Assembly: GCF_000151315.2 (NCBI RefSeq)
Contig: NW_011887294.1
Coordinates: 2,425,696 to 2,463,307, forward strand
Direction: 5' to 3'
Source of the DNA: Capsaspora owczarzaki ATCC 30864
Lineage: Eukaryota > Opisthokonta > Filasterea
Length of the DNA stretch: 37,612 nt
Position 1 is the stretch's first letter. Each line of letters starts with the position of its first letter. The notes beneath the pieces are model-generated. The model was not told the origin of the DNA and did no database searches. It saw only the letters and a list, made by a program, of their open reading frames with translations. Shown in pieces: positions 1-11,000 of the stretch. A program made the translations under genes and the position numbers.

Positions 1-2
1 CA

Positions 3-1010
3 GTGTACTACTTTGGCGTGGCCCGGCAAGTACAACGCCATGGTGCTCGAGCTGCTCGGCCCTTCGCTCGAAGACTTGTTGACATGTGCGCGCGCAAGTT
101 TACCCTCAAGACGGTCATCATGATTGCCATCCAGCTCATCACCCAAATGGAGATTGTGCACTCCAAGCACCTCATCTACCGCGACGTCAAGCCCGAGAAC
201 TTTTTGATTGGCCTCGAGGAGAAGGGCACGCAAAACCAAATTAACATGATTGACTTTGGCCTCGCCAAAGAGTATATCGACCCGGAGACGGGCGAGCACA
301 TTCCGTACAGGGAGCACAAGTCCCTCACGGGCACCGCGCGCTACATGAGCATCAACACACATCTCGGCAAGGAGCAGAGCAGACGCGACGATCTCGAGGC
401 CCTCGGCCACATGTTTATGTACTTTTTGCGCGGCACCCTGCCCTGGCAAGGCCTCAAGGCCGAGACGCTCAAGGAGCGCTACCAAAAGATTGGCGACACC
501 AAGATTGCCACACCGATCGAGGTGCTCTGCAAGGGCTTCCCCGACGAGTTTGCCGAATACCTGCGGTACGCCCGCGGCCTCGGCTTCAACCAGACGCCCG
601 ACTATGAGTATCTGCGTAAAATGTTCAAGGCGCTCTACAAGCGCATGGGCTTCCCCAACGACAAGAAGTTTGACTGGTCGGATTTGAAGATTGCCTCCGT
701 CTCGGCCCAGTCCTCGTCGGGCTCCATCCGCCCTGGCACCACGGCTGCTCACCCCACCGCCCCAGCTGCGGTTGCACCGGCCACGGCCACCACTGCCTCC
801 ATCCCCGCTGCCAGCGCGGCACAGTTGGCCACTTCTCCATCGGCCACGGCCAGCACTCCCCAGGCTGCGCGTGCCGACACCAAAGACCAACCTACGCTTG
901 AGACCATCCACACCAAGGCCGTCGACAATGATGACGCGCCAGCGGGATGCTGCTTCTGTTTTGGCCGCAAGAAGAAGAGCCAACGTCGCGGCAAGAATGC
1001 TGTTGCATAG
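3..1010 (+). CDS. CSNK1G: Casein kinase 1, gamma type (5'-truncated by window edge)
   Basis: Membrane-anchored Ser/Thr kinase of the CK1-gamma/yeast Yck group. The N-lobe lies outside the window. What remains starts at the hinge and runs through the catalytic loop ([13 protein letters not shown]), the DFG motif ([16 protein letters not shown]), the CK1 substrate-site segment ([19 protein letters not shown]) and the C-lobe ([19 protein letters not shown]). These segments match CK1-gamma rather than alpha or delta. An Ala/Thr/Pro-rich linker of about 90 residues follows, then a tail with [15 protein letters not shown]. Cys next to a polybasic stretch is the expected palmitoylation/membrane anchor of this subfamily (family knowledge). 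No intron is seen. The stop is TAG at 1008-1010. The first 80 bases contain two compensating frame shifts: conserved residues run frame 3, then frame 1, then frame 3. The residues between about bases 24 and 80 are therefore wrong in the continuous open frame. It converges on the BLM gene. Confidence 0.94.
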   Translation: MYYFGVARQVQRHGARAARPFARRLVDMCARKFTLKTVIMIAIQLITQMEIVHSKHLIYRDVKPENFLIGLEEKGTQNQINMIDFGLAKEYIDPETGEHIPYREHKSLTGTARYMSINTHLGKEQSRRDDLEALGHMFMYFLRGTLPWQGLKAETLKERYQKIGDTKIATPIEVLCKGFPDEFAEYLRYARGLGFNQTPDYEYLRKMFKALYKRMGFPNDKKFDWSDLKIASVSAQSSSGSIRPGTTAAHPTAPAAVAPATATTASIPAASAAQLATSPSATASTPQAARADTKDQPTLETIHTKAVDNDDAPAGCCFCFGRKKKSQRRGKNAVA

Positions 1011-1745
1011 ATGCAGCATTGTCGTCAAGAAAAAAAAAACCCAGAAAAAAAAAAAAAAACACGACACAACGTCGTCCAAGTTGACTTTTTTTTTTCTTTC
1101 AAGACACCCCTAATTCTTTCTTTCTTTTTCTCTGCCTCTCTCTCTCTCTTTTCGGGGTTAAGCATGCTTGTGTCTTGTACACGTAATGGGGTCTGTTGGT
1201 TCCTTTGTTGCATTTTTTTTGTCCCGCCGCTTGCTGGTTCAAGTTCTTTGTTGCCCCCCCCCTTTCCACCCTGCCCCGTCTCCCTTCCGCAATGTCTCCT
1301 GGATTGCCTTTCGTGGTCGTTCGTTTCGTCTTCTTGGGGTTTTCTTCAACTCTAGTTTTGTTTCATGTTAACGCTTCTGTTCTCTCTTGTGCACTTTTTT
1401 TTTGCTCAAATCCCTTCTACGGTGTGTCTCTCCTTCTGTGATTATGTTTGATGCCTCTATCGTTGAATTGTGGTGTTTGTTATGTTTGAAAGCTCGTTGA
1501 TGTTGTTGTGTTTGTTGGTTGTTTTGTACGTCACCATAATGAACTGCTCTGTGCTTTTCTTCTCTTTGTTTTTTCTTTTGCCCTTTGATCCGATTATCTC
1601 TGTCTCAGCTGGAATTCTTGATTGCATTCATTGTAGTGCACGAGACTCCAGGACAAGTACACGAATGACACAGAAGCGAATAAAAACGTATGCGAATTTA
1701 CAGTACAATACAAAAAAATACCAAAGTCAGCAGCCTTCCCCCAAG
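1011..1745. other. Convergent intergenic region between CK1-gamma and BLM
   Basis: This 735-bp stretch lies between two stop codons facing each other. It holds A runs followed by T/C-rich sequence, as expected of 3' untranslated sequence on the + strand. An AATAAA at 1679-1684 could be a polyadenylation signal for the + strand gene, but it lies about 670 bases past that stop and close to the end of BLM. Short ORFs here are composed of T-rich sequence and look non-coding. Confidence 0.6.
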
Positions 1746-4700
1746 TTACAAATCCTCATCCATAATATCGTGGCGCGGTTTTGTCGCGGGTGCAGCGGCA
1801 GAAGAGGCCGTTGGCGTCACGCCCGAGCCGAGAGCGCCGCGTTTGTTCGCAGACTGCTCATCCGAGTCCTCCGCGGCTCGCTTCTTGCCTCGCGCAAGAA
1901 ACGAGGAGAGCGTATTTGCGCCGCCATTGTTGACTTTCTCACTGTGGGTGGGAGCGGAGGTGGTGCTGGAGGTCCAGTATGGCGAGTGGGCGGCTGTGGT
2001 GGTCGCTCCAGGATAGGTTGTCTCTGCGACTTGCGTGTCGTACGTGCCAATCGCGACATTGTCAAAGTCATCGTCGTCATCGTCAAAGTTGAGACTGAGC
2101 GGGAGTCCCCTGACGCCTTCTAGCTCGAGATCGACCGCACTCTTGGACGATGATGATGATGCAGCTGCTGATGCTGCCACCATTGCTGCCGCTGCTGAAG
2201 AAGAAGATGACGATGATGCAGAGACCGATTCGCCGCGGCTAGTCGACGAGCCAGCCAGACCTTTGGACTGATTGAGCAATTGTTGCGCATGTTGTGCCTG
2301 CGGTTGTTGCTGTGGCTTGTGGAGTTGCGCTTGCGACAATCCCGCTGTCGGCGGTGCTGCAGGCGGGGAACGAAGATGCCGAAACTCGCGCAGCGTCTCG
2401 AGAATGTCCTCGCCGATTTGCTTGAGCTTGACGACGGTGAACTTGTTGATTTGCCTCAATTCGCGAAGATCCAGGGGAAGGTTGACAGAGACCTCATACA
2501 TCATGTCATGCGTCATGATATTGTGCGGCATGACGTTCGACTTTTCGCACAAGAGCTTGCGGCGCTCAAACAGGGCGTCGTAAATGCGAGTTTGGTCGGC
2601 CGGTGACAAGTTCCAAGGACCAACAGGCTTGTCGCTCGCGTCCTCTTGCTCATCCTCGTCGGCGTCGTCGCCCATGGCAAAGCCCCCGGCATCATCGTCG
2701 TAAGCAAAGGCGTCGTCCACGTCGTCATCAACCGCGTCGTCGTCGTCCTCGCCAAACACCCCGCTGACGGCACCACTGCCGACACGTCTGCCCCTGCCAG
2801 CCGACACGCGCGACCGGCCACTGCCGCGTCCTGATTTGGTGACTCCCGGGCCACTGCCCGAGCCGAATGACACTGCGGGGTGTCGAGGAGTGGTGGTGGA
2901 GGCGCCGCCTGTATTGCTGCGACGAGCCGCGGGCGCTTTGAATAACGCAGTCTTGTTGGACGACGACGACGACGCATTGCCTGCCAGCGCGTCTGCGGCG
3001 GAAGACGAAGACGATGCCGATGCGGCTGCGCCGCCGCGCGCGGTCCACGCTCGGGCCGTCTCGACAAAAGGCAGCATGATCTTTTTGCGACCGTCAAGCA
3101 CGTCACGCGCGCCAGGCCCAGGATAGACGTACGCATTCACCGAGTCGTGCATGTTGACATGCAGCCGCTCGGCCAAGATGCCATGGAGGACGAGGTGCCT
3201 GAGCATGCGTTGTGCCTGAGCATGCGTTCAACGTCGGCGCGCGCGTAGTCCTTGAGCAAGCCGTGGCCAGGCAGCCGGTTGTGCTGCGCTTGGGCGATGC
3301 GCTGGTTGTTGGATCCTCGGAAGACATCCACGAAATGGAGCAGGGTGAAGCGCTTGCTCGGCAGCGTGCCCCGCGAAGACGACGACGACGACTGGCCATC
3401 CTCGCCGGTCGCTGCTTGCACGCACTCAATGACACTGATGGTGACCGAGGAAATGTCACGCTCAACATAGTGAGTGCTCGAGCGGCAGTTATCGCAAGTG
3501 CGCTTGCACAGGGCGCGGTCAAACTTTTCGCCAAAGTAGGCGAGCTGCTGCACACGGCGACACTCGACGACATTCTCGCAGTACATGATCATCTTGGCCA
3601 GGTTGTCCTTGTGGATGCGCTTTTGCTCGGCAGACGAATCGCCCTTCTCAATCATGCTCTCCATCTTGGACTTGTCGCCATAGCTGTAGTACATGATGCA
3701 GTGCGCCTCGTAGCCGTCGCGACCGGCGCGACCGCTCTCCTGGTAGTAGCCTTCCAGCGACTTTGGCAAAGAGTAGTGGAACACGTAGCGCACGTCGGGC
3801 TTGTTGATGCCCATGCCGAACGCGATCGTGGCCACAATGACCTGCTTGCGATTTCCAATCCAATCGCGCTGCACGACGGCTCGATCGCCAGGGTCCATGC
3901 CGGCATGGTAAAAGGTCGCGGCAATGCCGCGCTGGACGAGCTCTCGCGCCACCGTTTCGCAGTCCTTGCGAGACAAGCAGTAGACAATACCGCTGTCCTT
4001 GGGCCACTGCTTTTTGATCATGCGGGCAATGTCGTCGAGGGTTGTCTTGTCCTTCTTGTAGACCTGGTAGCGCAGGTTTTCGCGGTTGAAGGACTGCACG
4101 AAAATCTCGGCTTGGTGGATGTTCAGCTGCTTCATAATGTCCGAGCGCACGCGCTCAGTCGCCGTGGCAGTGAGTGCCATGACGGGAACGGTGGGGAATC
4201 GGTCGTGCAGCATTCGCAGCTGCTTGTAATCTGGCCGGAAGTCGTGGCCCCACTGGCTGACGCAGTGGGCCTCGTCAATCACAAAGCGCGCGAGGCGCTT
4301 GCTCTGGTAGAGCATGTCGAGCTGGCTGAGGAGCCGGGTCGAGTGCGAGATCTTTTCGGGCGTCATGTAAACGACCTTGCATCGCTCGTCCTGGCGCGAC
4401 AGCTCGAGATACACGCGGCTCTGTTCGGCCTCCGTCTGCGAGCCGGAAAGGAAGACGGCGCCAATGTTGAGCTGGACGAGCGCCTCCACTTGGTCTTGAA
4501 TCAGCGACAGGAGGGGCGAGACAACGATCGTCACGCCCTTGCTGATGACGGCCGGATTTTGGTAGCACAAGCTCTTGCCACCGCCCGTCGGCATCAGCAC
4601 GAGGCAGTGCCGCCCAGACATGGTGCAGTTGATCACCTCCAGCTGATGCGTGCGGAAGCCCTTGTTCAAGCCAAATACTTTGCGCATGGCCTTTTGCACA

Positions 4701-4868
4701 TCGCCAGACCAGGGGTAGTCGGTTCGGTTGAACTTGGCCGCCGAATCCTGCGCCGCTCGAGCAGACAGGGGCACAATTTGCGAGGAACTTGCGCTGCCCA
4801 TTGTCGTCGTCGACGTGGATCGAGCTGCAGCGGAGGCAGTGGTGGAGGTTGCATTGGATGATCTGTCG

Positions 4869-4942
<74 letters not shown>

Positions 4943-5256
4943 GCTATTATTATTACCGGCACTGCGGTAGTCCATGATGGTGGACGTTGGTGGTGCCGCG
5001 AGCCGCTCGGACTGATCCAAATCGACCATCGCAAAGTCTTGATCATCGTCCTCGTCAAAGTGAAACTCTTCCACATCGACGCCGCGCGACGACGCACCGT
5101 TCAGCCCAGCGCCGCTTGTCCCGTTAAAGCCCATATCGGCGTTCGTGTGGTGGTCATTGTCAGTGGTTTCGTGAGGCTGCGAGTATGCGTCGCAGTCATC
5201 CAAACCGTCCAAGCTGACAACCTCATTTGCATCGTCGTCATCTTGCTCTGCAGCAG

Positions 5257-5293
<37 letters not shown>

Positions 5294-7727
5294 CGACTTT
5301 GAGCGGCCATACACGGAAGGAGTTTCCGGTTGCCTGGTGGTGGTGGTTGTGGTGGTGGTGCTGAGCGGCGAGTCAACCGACATGACCATTCTGGACGACG
5401 CGTTGCCGAAACTCGGCATTGTTGGCATGGTTTTGGCGCCAGTCAGGGAGGCGCTGTGCGTTGGCGACACAAGATCAACCAAGGAAGGGGTTGCTTGGGC
5501 GTGTACGGGCGACAAAGGAAGCGGAAGAGCCTGGCCGATGGAAGGCTGCTGCTTGCTGCTCAAGGACGTCTGCTTGGCCAGCGTCGGAGGCCATTGGGGC
5601 TGTTTCGATGCGGCAGAGAAAGGTGTCACAGGACCACCACCACCACCACCACTGGTCGGACTCGGGGTGACCGCGTCTTTCATGGTGGGGGCGCCGCCAG
5701 CAGGTCCAGCAGGTCCAGCAGCAGCTGCAGCTCCGCGAGTCAATGTTGGACCCGGTGGAATGCTCGAGTGCGAGCGAAATGGGGAGGCAGGCATTGCCGC
5801 GGTACCGGCAACCACCGACACGATCGAGCTTTGAAATCGCGACGGAGGGACCACTGCTCCAGGCTTTGAGAGCAAGAACGAGCTGGCCGAAGTTCGGAGC
5901 GTGGTTGGCGAAGTTGCTGCGGGTTTTCCAGTCCCGTTGGCATCGCCAGTGCCGTTTTGCTGAGCCCTGCTGGGCATTTTGTTGACGGGGGCGCCCTGCT
6001 CGAGAGCGCGTCGTCGCGAGTCCAGCACCTTGCGATGTCTGAGCAGTCGCTCTCTGTAGTGGGACGATTTTTGATGATTTGATGCATGAGTACACACCAC
6101 TCTGGCGGCAAAGGCAAAAGAAAAAGCGACAGGCAACCACCCCAACCACCCCAACCAACCAACCAACCAACCAACCAACAACGCACCGCATGGCAAGTCG
6201 GTCCACGCCATCCGGAGGGAGAGGTAGTGAGCCGTTCTGTGCCGCCAGCAGATTGCAAATTTCGTTGCTCAAAGCGTTGATCGTGGTGGACAGCCCGTTC
6301 AAGCTGACCTCCACCTCTTCCATGTCAAACTGCAGGCAGAACAAACAATAACAACAACAGCAGCAGCAGCAGCAGCAGCAACAGCGGTGGTGGTGGGTGC
6401 AAACGCCAGAGTGTCAAGTGAGGTATGACCAGACGAAGGACGAGGCAATGGACTGGCCTCCAAGAGCGGTAACATCACAGAATACTCACCGCGGAAACGT
6501 CATCCTCGAGGAACAGCTGGCGGACACGATGAAGATCGGTAGGGGGCGTCGAGAGCTGCGTGCACTCTTGCGAAGGATCGGCGTCGTCCGACGAGTGATG
6601 ACTGAAGCGACTGCTCTCTAATGGGCCCTTTGGATGTGCCATGGCTGCTGCACTTGTGGAACTGAAATTGCCTTGCTTGCGCCGGGTCTCGGACTCGTTT
6701 TCAGGCGACGAGAGCTGCGTGTCTGGCGCAAAGAGTATTGGCTCGTCCTCAACAGCTGCGGGCGCGGGGTGCTCGTGCTCTCTCTCTGGCAAGACTCTGC
6801 TGCTGGCTGATTGGACTCGCGTGGTCGGAGCACTCGGCAAGTCCACCTGCAGGTCGTCAAACAGGGCGTCGTCGATCGAGCCAAAGTCTTCCGGCAGCGA
6901 AGGCGGCGCAAGCATCTGGGCGTCCTCCACCAGCGCCAAGTGACCCACACCAGCAGTGGGCGTCCGGTCCAGCTTGACCCCTGACTGAGCCGAAGTGGAA
7001 CGAGGGGGCGCAGCTGCCAGCGCAAGAGTGGAAGCAGCGACGAATCCTGAGCCAACTTGAGCAACTGGAGCAACTTGAGCTGGCGGCGGCCGAGCAGCGT
7101 CGACTCCTGTCGTTGCATGGTGACTCACCGACCCGTTTGCAGCGACCGTTGGCGGCGTGCCAGTGCTTCGTGGCGGGTTGAACGACCTTGTGCTTGCAAG
7201 ACTGCTTCCAGCTGCAGCGCCGACGCGCGATGGCGGCACAAACGCCCAGTTCCCGCGCTTGCCATGAGGCGTCGACCTGTCGCCGTTCAGCATGAAGATG
7301 AGTGCGCGACTGTGAGAGCGAGGACGACAGTTGAAAGAATTACACACAAGAAGCAGAGAAAAAAAAAAAAGCCGCGAAATTCACTTTTGGCGCGCTTTTT
7401 TGTCGCTTGCAAACACGCTTTTGAAACACTGTTGCTGCGAATGCAAACTCACTCTGAGGTGGTCTTGGCGGACGGCAATCCGAGCAGCTCTTCCAACGGG
7501 TCGTCCAACACGAACGCCGCCACCGACGACGACGACGACGACGATGCAGGCGCCGACGAGCCGCGGAAGGACGCCGTGTCGGGTGACCTTGTTGTTGCAG
7601 GCATCGACTGGGCTGCGGACGCGTCGGTCCTCCCTGTTGCTGCAGGAGCGCGGCCTGCGTTGCTCCTGCTGCTGGTGCCGAGGCGCCGGAGCTGGAGATC
7701 GAGGTTGTTGGCGGGAAGCGCAGCCAT
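1746..7727 (-). CDS. BLM: BLM-type RecQ DNA helicase (RecQ-RQC-HRDC), frame broken by a 17-bp duplication
   Basis: ATP-dependent 3'-5' DNA helicase of homologous recombination and replication-fork repair, acting in the nucleus. Exons on the minus strand are 7727-7453, 7309-6490, 6329-6187 and 6053 onward. All three introns are GT-AG (GTGAGT, GTGAGT, GTGCGT donors). The N-terminal ~880 residues are low complexity, with an Asn tract of about 29 residues and an Ala tract. The core carries PTGGGKSLCYQ (motif I, about residue 900), VIDEAHCVSQWGHDFRPDY (motif II), LTATAT, GMGINKPDVRYVFHY and QESGRAGRDG (motif VI). The Zn-binding Cys set (YCEN..C..RTCDNC) and the first half of RQC follow. In the last exon an exact 17-bp tandem repeat (3195-3228) shifts the frame, so translation would stop at 3137 after 1384 residues. 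The rest of RQC, the HRDC domain (around 2400-2590) and a Ser-rich tail stay open in the next frame to TAA at 1746. Without the extra 17 bases the gene encodes 1842 residues. The conserved, open downstream frame suggests a recent event or an assembly error. Confidence 0.93.
3195..3228. repeat. Exact 17-bp tandem duplication inside the BLM RQC domain
   Basis: The unit is AACGCATGCTCAGGCAC on the minus strand, present twice head to tail (3195-3211 and 3212-3228). Seventeen is not a multiple of three, so it changes the frame exactly where RQC homology jumps from one open frame to the next. Confidence 0.95.
4868..4942. repeat. (GTT)25 microsatellite coding for poly-Asn in BLM
   Basis: About 25 uninterrupted GTT units on the + strand read as AAC (Asn) codons on the minus strand. 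They form the pure part of an Asn tract of about 29 residues just N-terminal to the helicase core. Confidence 0.95.
5252..5291. repeat. (AGC)n microsatellite coding for poly-Ala in BLM
   Basis: About twelve AGC/GCA units on the + strand read as Ala codons in the N-terminal low-complexity region of the BLM frame. A further CAG-type run (about 6356-6381) lies inside BLM intron 2 and is not translated. Confidence 0.85.
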
Positions 7728-8007
7728 GCAACGCGCTCGAACAAAAAATCCAAAAGGACAGAACGAATGGAGAAACCAAAGAATGAAAAGAAAGACTGTT
7801 TCATGCATGAAAGAACGAAAAAAAGAAGCATTGCTGAAAATCACAAAACTATCGGGCAACAAGCGTGTGACTAAAAGTAGATGCATGCGAGTAGAATGGT
7901 GAAGCACGATATGAAAATGTCAACTTTGTGAATGTGTAATGTTTCGAAGCGCGTTCGCTCGCAAAAAAAACAACAAAAAGGTCAAACTGACACTGACACC
8001 CACTTCA

Positions 8008-11000
8008 TCAGGGCAACGCTGATAGGTCGGTGATGCTTCCTTGAGGGGTGGAGGTGGTGGAGGATGGAGGTAGCACGAGCGTCAGCGGCACTGCAAGGTG
8101 CGCATCCACTCGCAGAGCATCAATCACTGCTGCCTGCTGGACGAGCGAGCTGAACGCCTCTGGACGCCGGAAGAAGGCCACTTTGTCAAACCACTTGGCA
8201 GCTGTGGCGCTGCCAGCCATCACTTGCAGCCACGCTGCAAGAACACCATGTCTGAGCAGACCGAACACAAAACAACCAAACAAAGAACAACGAAAACAGC
8301 GCGTCAGATCACCTGGATTGCAAAAAAATGAAACATGACCAAAACACATAACGGCCACACTCTGCTTACCGAAGTCCCGTGCAAACTAGCATTTCAAACT
8401 GTTCATACCAAAATCAAAATCAAAACAGAAAGCAAAAACAAAAAAAAAAACACAGAGAGTCAGAACCTTTGAACAACAACAACAACTTCAACTTCTTTTT
8501 TGTTGGTGGCCCAAACCTTCAAGGGATGCTCGTCCGATTCCTCGCCCGTAGCATTCGCAGTAATCCACTCGACAGCCTCAAAGAACATTTTCTCGGCCAC
8601 AATCTCACGGGACGCCTGGTCCTCGGCGGAAAGCTGCGGAGTCGTGGGCGCGCGCTCAATCTTTTCAATGAAATTCCACAGCGTGTAGGGTGCGCCGAAA
8701 AGCCGAGCGGACTTGAAGCCGCACGAAAGAGCCGACTGGAGCGCGCGCACAAAGTCCTTGCGCACAAGCTGCTCAATTGAGCGTAGCCGGCTGTGTGGGT
8801 TTGGAGCGAGAGGCGAGGAAATCAAGGGCAACGGGGTGGGCTGGTCTTCGGCGATGGGCAGCGAGAGCGGGGACGGTGGCGACAAAGAAGCAGAGTCCGA
8901 GTCCAGCCGCGAGGTGCGCTTTTGCTGGCGAATGACGCGTGTGCCTCCGCAAACTTGGTCGACCGCCCGCATGACTTCGGACAGTGACAGGCTCAGCTCT
9001 TCGGGGATGGCTGGAGTCAGAAGTGGCGTCAGGCTGCCCGAGTCCTGCAATGTGCTGCTGCTGCTGCTGCTTGTGCTCGCTCCAGACGACGGCTTGGAGG
9101 AGAAGACGAGCATTTTGCGAAGCGACCCGGAGCGCGCCATTGGGGCTGGCATGGGTGATGAAGTACTGTTGCTGTTGCTGTTGTTGCTGCTGCTGCTGAT
9201 GGTGGTGGATGCCGGGGCAGAGTGCTCGGAATGCGTATTGGAGTCGCCTGTGGAGGGAACTTGCAAGGTCGAGGCAGCCTGTGCCGTGGAGCCAGCGGGA
9301 GTGCCTGCAACTGCTGCCGCTGTCGGCGCTGCAGGAAACACTGGCTCGCCAGACGAGCTGCCAAACATGCCCAGAAAAGTGCCACTAGGTGTGCGCACAT
9401 GCCCTCCAGTTTTGCGAATCTGCAATAGCTTGGGCAGTTTTCCAGACGCGGCAACGGGTGGAGCTGGGGACTGCGAGACATTTCCAGAGCTTGGAGGGAT
9501 GAGCAGCTGAGGGATGGGAGGATTGGACACGCGTCGCTTGGTCGGAGTGACAAGGAGGCCTGCAGGCACGCTTGCCGACAAGGCTTGCTGCGGGGTGGAA
9601 GCGATGCCGGGTCCGGCAGGGGTGGCGACCGTCGTTGGTGTGCCATGCGCAGCGTTCGCGGAAGAAGACGGCGATGCTTCCCCAACATGCGGCGCATTGT
9701 TGATGGCTGCGCGACCGCGTTCAAACAGCGTTCGGACAATCTGTCCATCGTCCTCGTCCGTTGCGAGCCAGCGGTGGCACTCAAACTGGTACATCTTCCC
9801 CGTGCACAAGTGTTCCACCGTCACGCGATCGAGCAGCCAGCCGGGGTGGAACCCAGTATTATCGTGGCCGACCACGATTGCCTCGATGATGCCTGCAGTT
9901 CAAAAGGACCAAAAAAACACGAAAAAAACCCCGACAGTTCGATTAGCATTGTTCACCCAGAAAAAAAAAGCACCTCGACGACAACATACCCAAATCTGCC
10001 ACTTGAATAATAAACTCATCAGCACGCCCACGTTGAAAGGCTTTGGAAGCCGAAATGGTGATGCGCGGAGTGCTTGACTTGGAGCCGTGCATGCCAACAA
10101 AAATGTTGGCCGATGACCCCGCGCGAAAGCTGTCGGCTGTGTGCAGCACCAGGCTGTAGCCAGTGTCGCAGTTGACGTAGTTTTTCGACGTGAATGCGAC
10201 AATGTCAGTGCCGTTCAGCAAGTTCAGCGCTGTGAGGAAGCGTGACAGAAATTCTGGCGAGAGAACCAGTGCGTAATCCTTGTACAAGCGTCTGTCCGTC
10301 CAAAAGATCGGTCAGCAACGATGGTTTTTTGTCAAGAAGGATCCATTAAAAGAACAACAACAAGAAGAAACAAGAAACAAGACGGGCGGGTGGTCGGGGC
10401 CAAATGTCTTACTTGATAGTTCGCACGTCGGCCAGGCATGTTTCCAAACAATGTCGGAGCGAACGTTTCTCGATGGCCAGCCGAATGTAGCAGCGACCAA
10501 ATCCGACATCGGTTTTAAGCATGATTTTGAAAACACGATCGCGGTTTTTTGCCGCTTCGCTGCCCGAGGGCAAGTCACACTGCGACATGTAACTCCAGAA
10601 GGCAGATTTGCCTTCATTCATCTGCATTCAGCCGGCCAGCGGGTTGGGTTTGTGCAACAACAAGCCAAGTGTATAGAAGGTGAGGGTTTGGCGGAACCAC
10701 CCCACCTCCAAAAACAAAAGAACCCCAAACAAACAAACAAACAAAAAAAAAAAAAAAAAAAAAAAACGAAACAAAAAAAACAACCCCTCCCCCAGAAACC
10801 CACCAAAACCTTTAAAAGCTGAATCTCTCTTACCTGCACACCATGGGACCACACGTGCTCGATAATTTCGCAAAGCTTGGTGATTCGCATGTCGGTTTCT
10901 TGGGCGGAAACATTTGCAGCCACATCGTTCGCAAAGCGACTGTTGCTAGCAAGTCGTGACATGGCTTGGCTGCGAATGGAGTCTGGTGCCGACGAGACGC

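Noticed and set aside
3212-4861. 549-codon open frame on the + strand
   Set aside because: It is the exact antisense of the RecQ helicase exon, which has all helicase motifs. The + frame lacks known domains and arises from codon bias.
10720-10790. AAAC-type repeats and A runs, seen also near 22020 and 23300, considered as retroelement tails
   Set aside because: All lie inside introns of minus-strand genes, where they read as T/G-rich sequence near splice sites; there are no target-site duplications or element bodies.
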